From contig NZ_CP049107.1 of assembly GCF_011044255.1 (NCBI RefSeq), forward strand, positions 2,753,501 through 2,817,500: a DNA stretch of 64,000 bases, read 5' to 3'. This stretch comes from Rhizorhabdus phycosphaerae. Its GTDB lineage: Bacteria; Pseudomonadota; Alphaproteobacteria; Sphingomonadales; Sphingomonadaceae. The notes under the pieces were generated by a model. It was given only the letters and a program-made list of their open reading frames with translations. It was not told the origin of the DNA and did no database searches. A program made the translations under genes and the position numbers. Positions 49,141 to 57,802 of this stretch are shown here, piece by piece (within the stretch, counting starts at the first letter, position 1; each line of letters starts with the position of its first letter).

Positions 49141-49851
49141 TCAACCAAGAGGACCGAAGAGATCTTCACCCTTGTCGGCCTCGGGGCGAGGTCTGCGCGC
49201 TTTTCTTATCACGCCTTCTTTAGAAACAATGTCATAGGCATCCACGAAGCGCTGAAAAAAGCGCTCCATTTCGGACGACGGTAACGGTGGCAATTCATCG
49301 AAATCGTAAGCTGCTACCGCTCTATCCTGACAACCCTCCGGCTGACTGAGATCGAGCAAAAGGAGTCCGGCATTCTCGGCCTCGTCCACTGCAAAGAGTG
49401 AGTGGATCGCAGACGCAATAACCTGGAGACCTGAACCGTTCGGAACATGTCCTTTGCGGGGCTGAAGATAGAAAAAAAACGGCCTTCCGCCGTCGACGAA
49501 CAGGAACTGGGGATCAACCTTGATCGCGATATCGGCGCGCAGGTTTAGGAAGCGTGGAGTAATTGGATGGCAGATAAACTTTCCGCGCTCGTTGGCCACA
49601 TCCCAGATCAAGCCACCGACTTGCTCGTTAAAAACGCGGCCCGCTTCATGGCCTCGCTGCCCGCATGCTTTGATTGCGGCCTCACGCGACATCTCTAGGC
49701 TAAAGACCGCTCTGGCTTGCCGCTTCGCAGGGTCGTAACCCCACATCGGTCCGGGGCTCTCCAAATGCCTCCGGTAATTTACAACCGTGCTGGCGACGTC
49801 ATTGCCGGTAAGTCTTACGACATCCTGCAGCGGAGGGATGGGGAGAGGCAT
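49141..49851 (-). CDS. Unknown protein between the Panacea-domain gene and Kiwa
   Basis: Protein of 236 residues with no signal or membrane helices. Distinct patches are FNEQVGGLIWDVAN, the long RFLNLRADIAIKVDPQFLFV block and FFFYLQPRKG (about 105-140), then LLLLDLSQPEG. The Asp-rich strand followed by Q-x-R-K is faintly like the D-x(n)-E/Q-x-K core of PD-(D/E)XK nucleases, which is only a suggestion. It lies 45 bp after the SocA-like gene and 33 bp before kwaA on the same strand, so it is probably the partner toxin of the former or an added Kiwa component. Confidence 0.65.
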   Translation of the reverse strand: MPLPIPPLQDVVRLTGNDVASTVVNYRRHLESPGPMWGYDPAKRQARAVFSLEMSREAAIKACGQRGHEAGRVFNEQVGGLIWDVANERGKFICHPITPRFLNLRADIAIKVDPQFLFVDGGRPFFFYLQPRKGHVPNGSGLQVIASAIHSLFAVDEAENAGLLLLDLSQPEGCQDRAVAAYDFDELPPLPSSEMERFFQRFVDAYDIVSKEGVIRKARRPRPEADKGEDLFGPLG

Positions 49852-49896
49852 GCTATAAGATAACCCCTCAAATATGACTCCTGCAACGACTATCCA

Positions 49897-50397
49897 CTAT
49901 TGAACATTAGCCGTTTTGGAGGATGCCAGAAAGTGAGCCTTAATCAGCTCATTGGTGATCTCCATGTTCATTCGAACACGGCCATCTGCCCGATGCCAGA
50001 CCCGATGCCATGGACCCCCAGGTTCATGGGTAAGGGCGGATAGTTCAAAAGCTCCATATCCGGCGTAATAGGTCAAGGTAGCTTGGAGTAGGGAGGCGGT
50101 CTCTCTGCTGAAGATCCCCTCCGCTATCCGTTCCTCTCCGGTGGCCCAATCGACAATCCTGGCCCGAGAAGTGATCGGCGAGCTGCCAAAGACTTTAAAC
50201 GCGTCATAAACGGCTCTGATGACTGGGCCATGTTCCCAAGCCTCGATCCTATTGGAAATAAGCGGCTTGTCCTCCGACGCGAGATGCCAACCGTGCGCAT
50301 AATATATGTGCTTAAGAAGCTCCATATTCGTCAGCGGTTTATGGCAATTGTCAGCGCAATCCAGCAAGAAGTTGGCGACCGCTCGGGCATCATACAT
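49897..50397 (-). CDS. SocA/Panacea-domain (DUF4065) protein
   Basis: Protein of 166 residues of the Panacea domain family. Signatures are MYDARAVANFLLD at the start, LTNMELLKHIYYAHGW and IEAWEHGPVIRAVYDAF, then HEPGGPWHRVW. Panacea proteins act as antitoxins for many unrelated toxins; SocA of Caulobacter is a proteolytic-adaptor antitoxin. The partner is normally encoded next to it, which is the 236-residue gene downstream. First gene of the four-gene operon leading to kwaAB. Confidence 0.85.
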   Translation of the reverse strand: MYDARAVANFLLDCADNCHKPLTNMELLKHIYYAHGWHLASEDKPLISNRIEAWEHGPVIRAVYDAFKVFGSSPITSRARIVDWATGEERIAEGIFSRETASLLQATLTYYAGYGAFELSALTHEPGGPWHRVWHRADGRVRMNMEITNELIKAHFLASSKTANVQ

Positions 50398-50566
50398 CAG
50401 TGATGCGCTCCTAGATTGCCTTGGGCTTTAGCACGAATCAGGCGGCGCATACAGGCGAGCAACATCGAAGGCTAGTCAGAAGGCCACAGGGGTTTGCGTG
50501 AAAGGCGCTTTGATGGGATCTCATGGCTTAAAGCGCACAACCTAGACCTCTCTACGCCTCTAAGCT

Positions 50567-50620
50567 TTACGCCCCATAACCCTTCAGCTCGTCGCCGGTC
50601 AGCCGGACGACATGGATCAT
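50567..50620 (-). repeat. Right attachment site within the end of pyk
   Basis: The last 54 bases of pyk, homologous to the copy at 41008-41064. Bases 50607-50620 are the identical core with the left copy. The segment left of the core (50567-50606) probably came with the element and restores the pyk reading frame, ending in GYGA instead of GYGG. Confidence 0.75.
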
Positions 50621-52023
50621 GTTCGTCGAGCCTGGCGTGCCGAAGGGGACGCCGGCGACGACCACGATGCGGTCGCCGGCCTTCGCCAGCTTGTGGCGCA
50701 GGACCATGCGCTTGGTCTTGGCGACCATCTCCTCGAAGCTGGCCACATCGCGGGTGCGGACGGCGTGGGCGCCCCAGAGGAGGCCCAGGCGGCGCGCGGT
50801 CGCCAGTTGGGGGTCAGCACCATCAGCGGCACCATCGGGCGCTCGCGGGCGATGCGGCGCGCGGTCGAGCCCGACAAGGTGAAGCAGACGATCGCGCTCG
50901 CCGATACGGTCTCGGCGATGCTCGCGGCGGCCTCGGCCAGCGCGTCGGCGGTGGTCGCGTCGGGCAGCGTCTCGGTGAAATGCAGGCGCGCGGCATAGCC
51001 GGGGTCGCTTTCGACCGACATGGCGATGGCGTTCATCATCGAGACGGCCTCTTCGGGCCATTGGCCGCTCGCCGATTCGGCCGACAGCATCACCGCGTCG
51101 GCGCCGTCATAGATGGCGGTCGCCACGTCGGACACTTCGGCGCGGGTGGGCGAAGGCGACACGATCATCGATTCGAGCATTTGCGTCGCGACGACCACCG
51201 GGCGGCCCATGCGGCGTGCGGTCTCGACGATGCGCTTCTGCATCGGCGGCACGCGCTCGGGCGGCAGCTCGACGCCCAGGTCGCCGCGCGCGACCATCAC
51301 TGCGTCAGCCAGCTCCAATATCTCTTCGAGCCGCTCGACCGCCGCCGGCTTCTCGATCTTGGCGAGCAGCGCCGCCTTGCCGCCGATCAGGCGGCGCGCC
51401 TCGGCCACGTCCTCGGGCCGTTGGACGAAGGAGAGCGCGATCCAGTCGGCGCCATGCTCGCAGGCGAAGGTCAGGTCGCGGCGGTCCTTCTCGGTCAGCG
51501 CGGCCATCGGCACGATCACGTCGGGGACGTTGAGCCCCTTGGAATTGGACAGCGGGCCGCCGACCTCGATCAGCGTGTCGATCCAGTCCGCGTGGACGTT
51601 GCGCACGCGCAGGACGAGCTTGCCGTCGTCGAGCAGCAGGCGGGTGCCGGGGCGCAGCGCTTCGAAAATCTCGCGGTGGGGCAGTTCGACGCGGGTCGCA
51701 TCGCCGGGCGTCGGATCGCGGTCGAGGCGGAAGGGCTGCCCGGTTTCGAGCAGGACGCGGCCCTCGGCGAACTTGCCGACGCGCAGCTTGGGGCCCTGAA
51801 GGTCGAACAGGATCGTGGTGGTGCGGCCGAGTTCCTTCTCCATCGCGCGGATCGCCTGGACCAGCGGCACCTTGTCCTCATGCGTGCCATGACTCATGTT
51901 GATGCGGAAGGCGTCGGCGCCCGCCTTGAACAGCTGCGCGATCATCTCGGGCGAGGCGCTTGCCGGGCCGAGCGTGGCCAGCACGCGAACCTTGCGCTGG
52001 CGGGGGGAAATCTGGCTCTCCAC
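50567..52023 (-). pseudogene. pyk: Pyruvate kinase, frameshifted near residue 404
   Basis: Pyruvate kinase makes ATP and pyruvate, the end step fed by the Entner-Doudoroff route. The first 400 residues read well: ATLGPASASPEMIAQLF, ARGDLGVELPPERVPPMQ and ATQMLESMI with the active-site Lys/Glu/Asp parts. After LTPN the frame leaves conserved sequence; a -1 shift at the G run 50809-50813 (five G, six expected) restores LATARRLGLLWGAHAV through GDELKGYGA to the stop at 50567. Restored length is about 485. GTG 52023 with AGGAAAAG is the start. It may be a true lesion or a sequencing error. Confidence 0.9.
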
Positions 52024-52235
52024 GTGTCTTTTCCTGATCTCTATCGGGGGAGGATGCGACAGGGGATAGTCCGGCGGGCGCGGATGACAACCCCCTCCGT
52101 CACGGTAATGCCATCGATTGCATAAACCCGCTGCCGATGCGACCGGTCGCGGGCCGTCCGCTTATTCGCCGTTGAGCGTCGGGGCGGCTGCCTCTACAGC
52201 GTCTCGCCTTCACCGAACGCAGGGATAGACGAATC

Positions 52236-52499
52236 ATGGCCGAAGCCGACACGACCGAAGACAAGGGCAGCATCGCGGCGCAGGAGCTGCGTCTGTTCGT
52301 CGAGCGGGTCGAGCGCCTCGAAGAGGAAAAGAAGGGCATCGCCGACGACATCAAGGACGTGATGTCGGAGATGAAGAGCCGCGGCTACGACACCAAGATC
52401 GTCCGCAAGCTGCTCGCCATCCGCAAGAAGAAGAAGGGCGAGCATGAGGAAGAGGCGATGATCCTCGAAACCTACATGGCTGCCTTGGGGATGCTATAA
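52236..52499 (+). CDS. gapR: GapR-family (DUF2312) DNA-binding protein
   Basis: Small helical protein of 87 residues. GapR coats overtwisted, AT-rich DNA ahead of forks and is a chromosome-structure protein in alphaproteobacteria. ELRLFVERVERLEEEKKGI and the positive DIKDVMSEMKSRGYDTK plus RKLLAIRKKKKGEHEE patches match the family. It is followed by the repeat array. Divergent from pyk. Confidence 0.92.
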   Translation: MAEADTTEDKGSIAAQELRLFVERVERLEEEKKGIADDIKDVMSEMKSRGYDTKIVRKLLAIRKKKKGEHEEEAMILETYMAALGML

Positions 52500-52592
52500 C
52501 CCTCAGACGCCGGGCGCGGGGCCTCCGCCCCGCTTGGCTTCCTCGCATAAGCTCGTGCGGCCATTCGGCCTTGCGGACCATGTGCATGGTCC

Positions 52593-52973
52593 GACGCCGG
52601 GCTTAACGTCGGAGCCCGCAGGGCACCGCAAGCGCGACCGCGCGCCCGAGCTTATGCGAGGATAGCCAAGGCCACGGATGTGGCCGCCGACGCTTGAGGC
52701 CCGGTCTCGCGGAACATGTACATGTTCGGACGCCGGGCCTAACATCGGAGCCTGCAAGGGCTCCGCAAGGCCAAAGGCCGCCCGAACTTATGCGAAGATA
52801 GCCAAGGCCACGGATGTGGCCGCCGGCAATTGAGGGCCCGGCTTTGCCAATCATGTACATGTTCCGACGCCGGGCTTAACGTCGGAGCCCGCAGGGCACC
52901 GCAAGCGCGACCGCGCGCCCGAGCTTATGCGAGGATAGCCAAGGCCACGGATGTGGCCGCCGGCGCTTGAGGC
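52593..52973 (+). repeat. Three-unit 137-bp direct repeat array between gapR and panB
   Basis: Units start at GACGCCGGGC at 52593, 52729 and 52866, a period of 136-137 bp. Units 1 and 3 are almost identical over about 107 bases; unit 2 has diverged. Each contains GGCCACGGATGTGGCC and ends GCTTGAGG. Spacers hold small palindromes (CATGTACATG). A degenerate half unit precedes the array (52500-52592). Open frames on the minus strand across it (52503-53447) are repeats in translation, not genes. Not a CRISPR: units are too long and spacers are not unique. Confidence 0.85.
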
Positions 52974-52982
52974 AGAAATATA

Positions 52983-53840
52983 ATGTCCACCTTCCAGATC
53001 GACACCGCCACCAGCCGCGCGAACCCGACGCCGGCGCCGATGAAGCGGCTCACCGTGCCCGCGATCCGCGCCGCCAAGGGCAAGCAGCCGCTGGTGATGC
53101 TGACCGCCTACACGATCCGCATGGCACAGATCCTCGATCCGCATTGCGACATGCTGCTGGTCGGCGACAGCCTGGGCCAGGTGCTCTACGGCCTGCCGTC
53201 GAGCCTGCCGGTCAGCCTCGACATGATGATCGCGCATGGCGCGGCGGTCGTGCGCGGCAGCTACCACAGCCTGGTCGTCGTCGACATGCCGTTCGGCTCC
53301 TATGAGGAAAGCCCCGAACAGGCGTTCCGCTCGGCCTCGCGGGTCCTCAAGGAAACGGGCGCGGCGGCGATCAAGCTCGAAGGCGGCGAGGCGATGGCCG
53401 AGACGATCGCCTTCCTCTCGGCGCGCGGTATTCCTGTGATCGGCCATGTCGGGCTCACCCCGCAGGCGGTCAACGCGCTCGGCGGTTATGGCGCCCGCGG
53501 GCGCAGCCAGGAAGAATATGCCAAGCTGATCGGCGACGCGAAGGCGGTGTCCGAGGCGGGGGCCTTCGCGCTGGTCGTCGAGGGGGTGGTAGAACCGCTG
53601 GCGGTCGAGATGACGCGTGCGATCGACATTCCCACGATCGGCATCGGCGGATCGGCCGACTGCGACGGCCAGGTACTGGTGATCGACGACATGCTGGGCA
53701 TGTTCGATCGCGTGCCGCGCTTCGTGAAGAAATATGCGCAGCTCGCGACGCAGATCGACGCGGCCGTCGCCGAATATGCCGAGGATGTGCGCGCGCGGCG
53801 CTTTCCGACCGCCGAGCAGACCTATCAGCCCAAGGCCTGA
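52983..53840 (+). CDS. panB: 3-methyl-2-oxobutanoate hydroxymethyltransferase
   Basis: Pantothenate-pathway enzyme of 285 residues that makes ketopantoate. The metal/substrate residues are recognisable in [29 protein letters not shown] and VEGVVEPLA (catalytic Glu). Start ATG 52983: the Shine-Dalgarno GAGG comes from the last bases of the third repeat unit. Monocistronic from context. Confidence 0.95.
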   Translation: MSTFQIDTATSRANPTPAPMKRLTVPAIRAAKGKQPLVMLTAYTIRMAQILDPHCDMLLVGDSLGQVLYGLPSSLPVSLDMMIAHGAAVVRGSYHSLVVVDMPFGSYEESPEQAFRSASRVLKETGAAAIKLEGGEAMAETIAFLSARGIPVIGHVGLTPQAVNALGGYGARGRSQEEYAKLIGDAKAVSEAGAFALVVEGVVEPLAVEMTRAIDIPTIGIGGSADCDGQVLVIDDMLGMFDRVPRFVKKYAQLATQIDAAVAEYAEDVRARRFPTAEQTYQPKA

Positions 53841-53937
53841 GGCCCCGGCACCCGTTCATCGCGCATATCTATTGGCTCTGGCACGGGGCCCTGTCGCCCG
53901 CTAAGAGGGCCGGCACCGCCTGTTGTGGAGATTGTTC

Positions 53938-54657
53938 TTGGCCTCATTGCCGCCCACCGAGGACGCATTCGTCCGTGAAGTCGACGAAGAGCTTCGCCAG
54001 GAGCAGCTCCTCAAGGTCTGGAAACATTATGGCAAGCTGGCGCTGATCGCGGTCGCGCTGTTTCTCGCCGGGCTGGCGGCGTTCCTCTTCTGGCGCGGCG
54101 AGCAGCAGAAGGCCGCCGAAAAGCAGGGCGAGACGATGGGCGCGCTGATCGCCGACGTGCAGGCCGCGCGCAAGACCGATGCCGCCAAGAAGGCCGACGA
54201 GCTGATCGCCGGGGGAGGCTCGGGCTACCGCGTGTCGGGCCTGATGACCAAGGCCGCGCTGGCGGTCGACAAGGGCGATACCAAGGGCGCCGCCGCGATC
54301 TTTGCCGGCATCGCCGCCGACGAGGATGCCGCCCAGCCTTATCGCGACATCGCGCTGATCCGGCAGACACTCCTCGAATATGACACGCTGCCGCCGCAGC
54401 AGATCATCGACCGGCTCAAGCCCCTGACGATCGAGGGGCACCCCTTTTTCGCGACGGCGGGCGAGATGACCGCCATCGCCATGCTCCAGCTCAACCGCAC
54501 CGCGGAGGCAGGGCGTCTGCTCGCCGCCGTGGCGCGCGACAAGGAAGCACCCGACACGCTGCGCGTCCGCGCCGCACGCCTCGCCACCAGCCTGGGCGTG
54601 AACGTCGACGAGGCCGCCGCACGGGCGACGGCGACCGCCCCCGCTGACAAGGATTGA
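53938..54657 (+). CDS. YfgM-like tetratricopeptide membrane protein
   Basis: Protein of 239 residues with a cytoplasmic head (VREVDEELRQEQLLKVW), one membrane span (about 39-58) and a periplasmic TPR_21 domain. YfgM-type proteins sit at the Sec translocon and pass secreted proteins to chaperones. TTG 53938 is chosen because GGAG precedes it by 7 bases; TTG 53923 is the alternative. Directly followed by bamB, as in many proteobacteria. Confidence 0.85.
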   Translation: MASLPPTEDAFVREVDEELRQEQLLKVWKHYGKLALIAVALFLAGLAAFLFWRGEQQKAAEKQGETMGALIADVQAARKTDAAKKADELIAGGGSGYRVSGLMTKAALAVDKGDTKGAAAIFAGIAADEDAAQPYRDIALIRQTLLEYDTLPPQQIIDRLKPLTIEGHPFFATAGEMTAIAMLQLNRTAEAGRLLAAVARDKEAPDTLRVRAARLATSLGVNVDEAAARATATAPADKD

Positions 54658-54662
54658 TCGGA

Positions 54663-55997
54663 ATGAACCGGAAGCTTTTCGCCGCCGCCGCGGGGCTGGC
54701 GATCATGACGACCCTCGGCGGTTGCGGCATCTTCGGGGGCGGCGAGCGCAAGAAGCCCAAGACCCCGGTCGTGGGCCAGCGCATCGCGGTCCTGAGCTCG
54801 GACACCGACATCGAGGCCGATCCGACGCTGGGCGTGGTGCCGGTCACCGTGCCGGGCGAGCAGCTCAACCCCGAATGGCCGCAGCCGGGCGGCAACGCCG
54901 CCAAGGCGATCGGCCATGTTTCGCTGGGCCAGCAGCTCTCGGTGGCCTGGAGCCGCAAGATCGCCGGTTCGACGAGCAAGGCGCGCCTTGCGGCGGGTCC
55001 GGTGGTCGGCGGCGGCCGCGTCTATGTGATCGACGTGGACGCACGCATCCATGCCTTCGACCTGAAGACGGGGGCTGCGGTGTGGGAAGCGGTCCTGTCG
55101 GACAAGAACGGCAACAAGGCGTCGCTGTTCGGCGGCGGCGTCAGCTACAGCAACGGCAAGGTCTATGCGACCAACGGCGTCGGCGACACCGGGGCTTTCG
55201 ACGCGGGGACCGGCAGCCAGCTGTGGAAGGTCCACCTGGGCGGGCCGCTGCGCGGCGCGCCGTCGATCGGCAACGACTCCGTCTATGTGATGAGCCAGGA
55301 CAACCAGCTCTATGCGCTGAAGGAAGCCAATGGCGAGACGCTGTGGTCGGCCAGCGGCAGCCTGGAGAATGCCGGCGTGTTCGGCGCGGGTGCGCCCGCG
55401 ATCGGTCAGGGCACCGTCATCGCCGGCTTCTCGTCGGGCGAGCTGACCGCCTATCGCTATGAGAATGGCCGTGTCGTGTGGCAGGATTCGCTGTCGCGCA
55501 CGAGCATTAACACCTCGGTCGCGAGCCTGGTCGATATCGACGCCTCGCCTGTGATCGACCAGGGCCGCGCTTATGCGATCGGCGCCGGCGGCCGCATGAT
55601 CGCGATGGACATCCTTACCGGCCAGCGGCTGTGGGAGGTCAATGTCGGCGGTCTTGAGACGCCGGTCGTCGCGGGCGAGTGGATCTTCCTCGTGACCGAC
55701 GATGCGCGCCTGCTGTGCATCACCCGCACCGGTGGCCGCGTCCGTTGGCAGACCCAGCTGCCGCGCTGGAAGAACGAGAAGAAAAAGAAGCAGTCGGTCA
55801 GCTGGTCGGGGCCGGTGCTCGCAGGTGGTCGTCTGCTTCTCACCAACACGCTCGGCCAGCTGGTCGAGGTTGGCGTGGCCGACGGCGCGGTGGGCCGGAC
55901 GATCAAGCTCGGCGACACCATCTATGCAGCACCCGTGGTGGCCGACAACATGCTTCTCGTCCTCACCGACAAGGGCCGGCTCGTCGCCTATCGCTGA
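54663..55997 (+). CDS. bamB: Outer-membrane assembly lipoprotein BamB
   Basis: Lipoprotein of 444 residues with lipobox LGGC near residue 18 and a PQQ-type eight-blade propeller: repeats VGGGRVYVIDVDARIHAFDL, YGLKEANGETLW-type and IAMDILTGQRLWEV. Part of the BAM complex that folds outer-membrane proteins. Start ATG 54663 has AAGGA upstream. In the yfgM-bamB-der order conserved across proteobacteria. Confidence 0.92.
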   Translation: MNRKLFAAAAGLAIMTTLGGCGIFGGGERKKPKTPVVGQRIAVLSSDTDIEADPTLGVVPVTVPGEQLNPEWPQPGGNAAKAIGHVSLGQQLSVAWSRKIAGSTSKARLAAGPVVGGGRVYVIDVDARIHAFDLKTGAAVWEAVLSDKNGNKASLFGGGVSYSNGKVYATNGVGDTGAFDAGTGSQLWKVHLGGPLRGAPSIGNDSVYVMSQDNQLYALKEANGETLWSASGSLENAGVFGAGAPAIGQGTVIAGFSSGELTAYRYENGRVVWQDSLSRTSINTSVASLVDIDASPVIDQGRAYAIGAGGRMIAMDILTGQRLWEVNVGGLETPVVAGEWIFLVTDDARLLCITRTGGRVRWQTQLPRWKNEKKKKQSVSWSGPVLAGGRLLLTNTLGQLVEVGVADGAVGRTIKLGDTIYAAPVVADNMLLVLTDKGRLVAYR

Positions 55998-56082
55998 TCC
56001 CGGGCGTGCCTCCCGCCGGCTTGGCGCCGGGGCACGAAGACTCGGGCTAAACAAAAGGCTCCGGTCCCTGTAAGGGGCCTCC

Positions 56083-57462
56083 ATGAAACATATCCCCACC
56101 GTTGCCATCGTCGGCCGCCCGAACGTCGGCAAGTCGACGCTGTTCAATCGTCTTGTCGGCAAGAAGCTCGCCCTGGTCGATGATCGCCCGGGCGTGACGC
56201 GCGACCGTCGCGAGGGCGACGCGTCGCTGCTCGGCATGGAATTCAAGATCGTCGACACCGCCGGCTTCGAAACCGACGATCCCGAGACGCTGCCGGGCCG
56301 GATGCGGGCACAGACCCAGGCGGCGGTCGACGAAGCCGATGTCGCGCTGTTCATGATCGACGCCCGCGCCGGCCTGACCCCGCTCGACGAGCAGATCGCC
56401 AACTGGCTGCGCGTTTCCGACACGCCGGTGATCGTCATCGCCAACAAGGCCGAGGGCAAGGCCGCCGAACATGGCATCTATGAAGCCTTCGGCCTCGGCC
56501 TGGGTGAGCCGGTGCCGCTGTCGGCCGAGCATGGCGAGGGTATCGTCGACCTGTTCGATGCGTTGCGCCCGCATGTCGAGCGTGAGGACAATGACGAATT
56601 CGGCGTCGAGGAGGAGGAGTCCGAAGACGAGGAGGCACGCGGGCCGCTGAAGCTCGCGATCGTCGGGCGCCCCAATGCCGGCAAGTCGACGCTGATCAAC
56701 CAGATCCTCGGCGAGCAGCGGATGATCACCGGCCCCGAGGCGGGCATCACGCGCGATTCGATCGCGATCGACTGGGACTGGCATGCGCCCGACGGCGAGG
56801 TCCGCAAGATCCGCCTGATCGACACCGCCGGCATGCGCAAGCGTGCCAAGGTGCAGGACAAGCTCGAGAAGCTGTCGGTGGCCGATGGCCTGCGCGCGGT
56901 CGACTTCGCCGAGGTCGTGGTCCTTCTCCTCGACGCGACCCTTGGGCTCGAGGCGCAGGATCTGCGCATTGCCGACAAGGTGTTGCAGGAGGGCCGGGCG
57001 CTGATCATCGCGCTCAGCAAATGGGACGTCGCGGTCGACCCGCCGTCGCTGTTCCAGGGGGTGCGCGCGGCGCTCGACGAGGGGCTGGCGCAGGTCAAGG
57101 GCCTGCCGCTGCTCACGGTGTCGGGCGCGACGGGCCGCGGCGTCGATCAGCTGCTGCAGGTGGCGCATGAAACGCGCGAGGCCTGGTCGATGCGCGTCTC
57201 AACCGGCCGGCTCAACCGCTGGTTCGAAAAGGCGATCGAGGCCAACCCGCCGCCTGCACCGGGCGGCAAGCGGATCAAGCTTCGCTATCTCACGCAGGCG
57301 CGCACGCGGCCGCCGAGTTTCATCCTGTTCGGGACGCGGGTCGACCAGCTTCCGGAGAGCTATCGCCGCTATCTCGTCAACGGCATAAGACGCGAACTCG
57401 GTTTTGGCGCCGTGCCGGTGCGGCTCACCGTCCGCGCACCGCGCAATCCCTTCGATACGTGA
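56083..57462 (+). CDS. der: Ribosome-assembly GTPase Der
   Basis: Double-GTPase of 459 residues that helps 50S subunit maturation. G1 loops are GRPNVGKST (domain 1) and GRPNAGKST (domain 2), with DTAG and NKAE/SKWD in each. The acidic linker between domains (about 166-185) and the C-terminal KH-like domain are present. The stop overlaps the TusA-like start as GTGA. Confidence 0.96.
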   Translation: MKHIPTVAIVGRPNVGKSTLFNRLVGKKLALVDDRPGVTRDRREGDASLLGMEFKIVDTAGFETDDPETLPGRMRAQTQAAVDEADVALFMIDARAGLTPLDEQIANWLRVSDTPVIVIANKAEGKAAEHGIYEAFGLGLGEPVPLSAEHGEGIVDLFDALRPHVEREDNDEFGVEEEESEDEEARGPLKLAIVGRPNAGKSTLINQILGEQRMITGPEAGITRDSIAIDWDWHAPDGEVRKIRLIDTAGMRKRAKVQDKLEKLSVADGLRAVDFAEVVVLLLDATLGLEAQDLRIADKVLQEGRALIIALSKWDVAVDPPSLFQGVRAALDEGLAQVKGLPLLTVSGATGRGVDQLLQVAHETREAWSMRVSTGRLNRWFEKAIEANPPPAPGGKRIKLRYLTQARTRPPSFILFGTRVDQLPESYRRYLVNGIRRELGFGAVPVRLTVRAPRNPFDT

Positions 57463-57674
57463 CTGCGACGCGCATCGACGCGCGCGGCATGCGGTGTCCG
57501 TGGCCCGTCGTCCGCCTGGCCAAGGCGGTGCGCGATGGCGCGTCCGAGGTGCTGATTCTTGCCGACGATCCGATCGCGCCCGGGGAGATCGCCGCGCTTG
57601 CGGCTGCGCGCGGATGGACCGTGCAGCCCGCCGAGGAAGATCATGGCTGGCACATATCGGTCCCGGCGGGCTGA
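57459..57674 (+). CDS. TusA/SirA-like sulfur-carrier protein
   Basis: 71 residues, one TusA fold: GMRCPWPVVRLAKAV with the persulfide cysteine Cys13 in CPxP. GTG 57459 overlaps the der stop by 4 bp. Role probably sulfur transfer for cofactor or tRNA thiolation; coupling to der is positional only. Confidence 0.88.
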   Translation: MTATRIDARGMRCPWPVVRLAKAVRDGASEVLILADDPIAPGEIAALAAARGWTVQPAEEDHGWHISVPAG

Positions 57675-57802
57675 GCGACGCTTTTCGTCCTCCGCCGACG
57701 CAGCGGAAATACGGTGTAATACGATAGTCTTAGAGTAACCGCTCGTTTACGCCCCACACCTAGGGTGAGTCGAACCTGGCAGGGTGCGAACAGGGACGAG
57801 AC

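Larger units (their letters stand above)
41048..50620 (+). mobile_element. Integrative element in the 3' end of pyk, about 9.6 kb
   Basis: Bounded by the two pyk-end copies. The integrase gene lies near the left end; cargo follows: YjzC-like protein, primase/ATPase, small island proteins, a DUF805 protein, an Xre regulator, a Kiwa system and a SocA/Panacea operon. Base composition drops in places (line 48661-48720 has 22 G+C of 60, against 47 of 60 at 30001-30060 in host DNA). No conjugation or capsid genes are seen, so it is a satellite-like or mobilisable element that relies on other elements for transfer. Confidence 0.8.

Noticed and set aside
50567-51061. Separate 164-codon gene at the end of pyk
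   Set aside because: Its last 75 codons are the true pyk C-terminus; the first part is an out-of-frame reading of pyk. It is explained by a single missing base.
52593-52973. CRISPR array
   Set aside because: Units are about 137 bp with almost no spacer, and no cas genes are present.
52503-53447. Three minus-strand frames with related peptides over the repeat array
   Set aside because: The similarity of the peptides comes from the DNA repeats themselves. There are no usable ribosome sites, and the third frame runs opposite panB.
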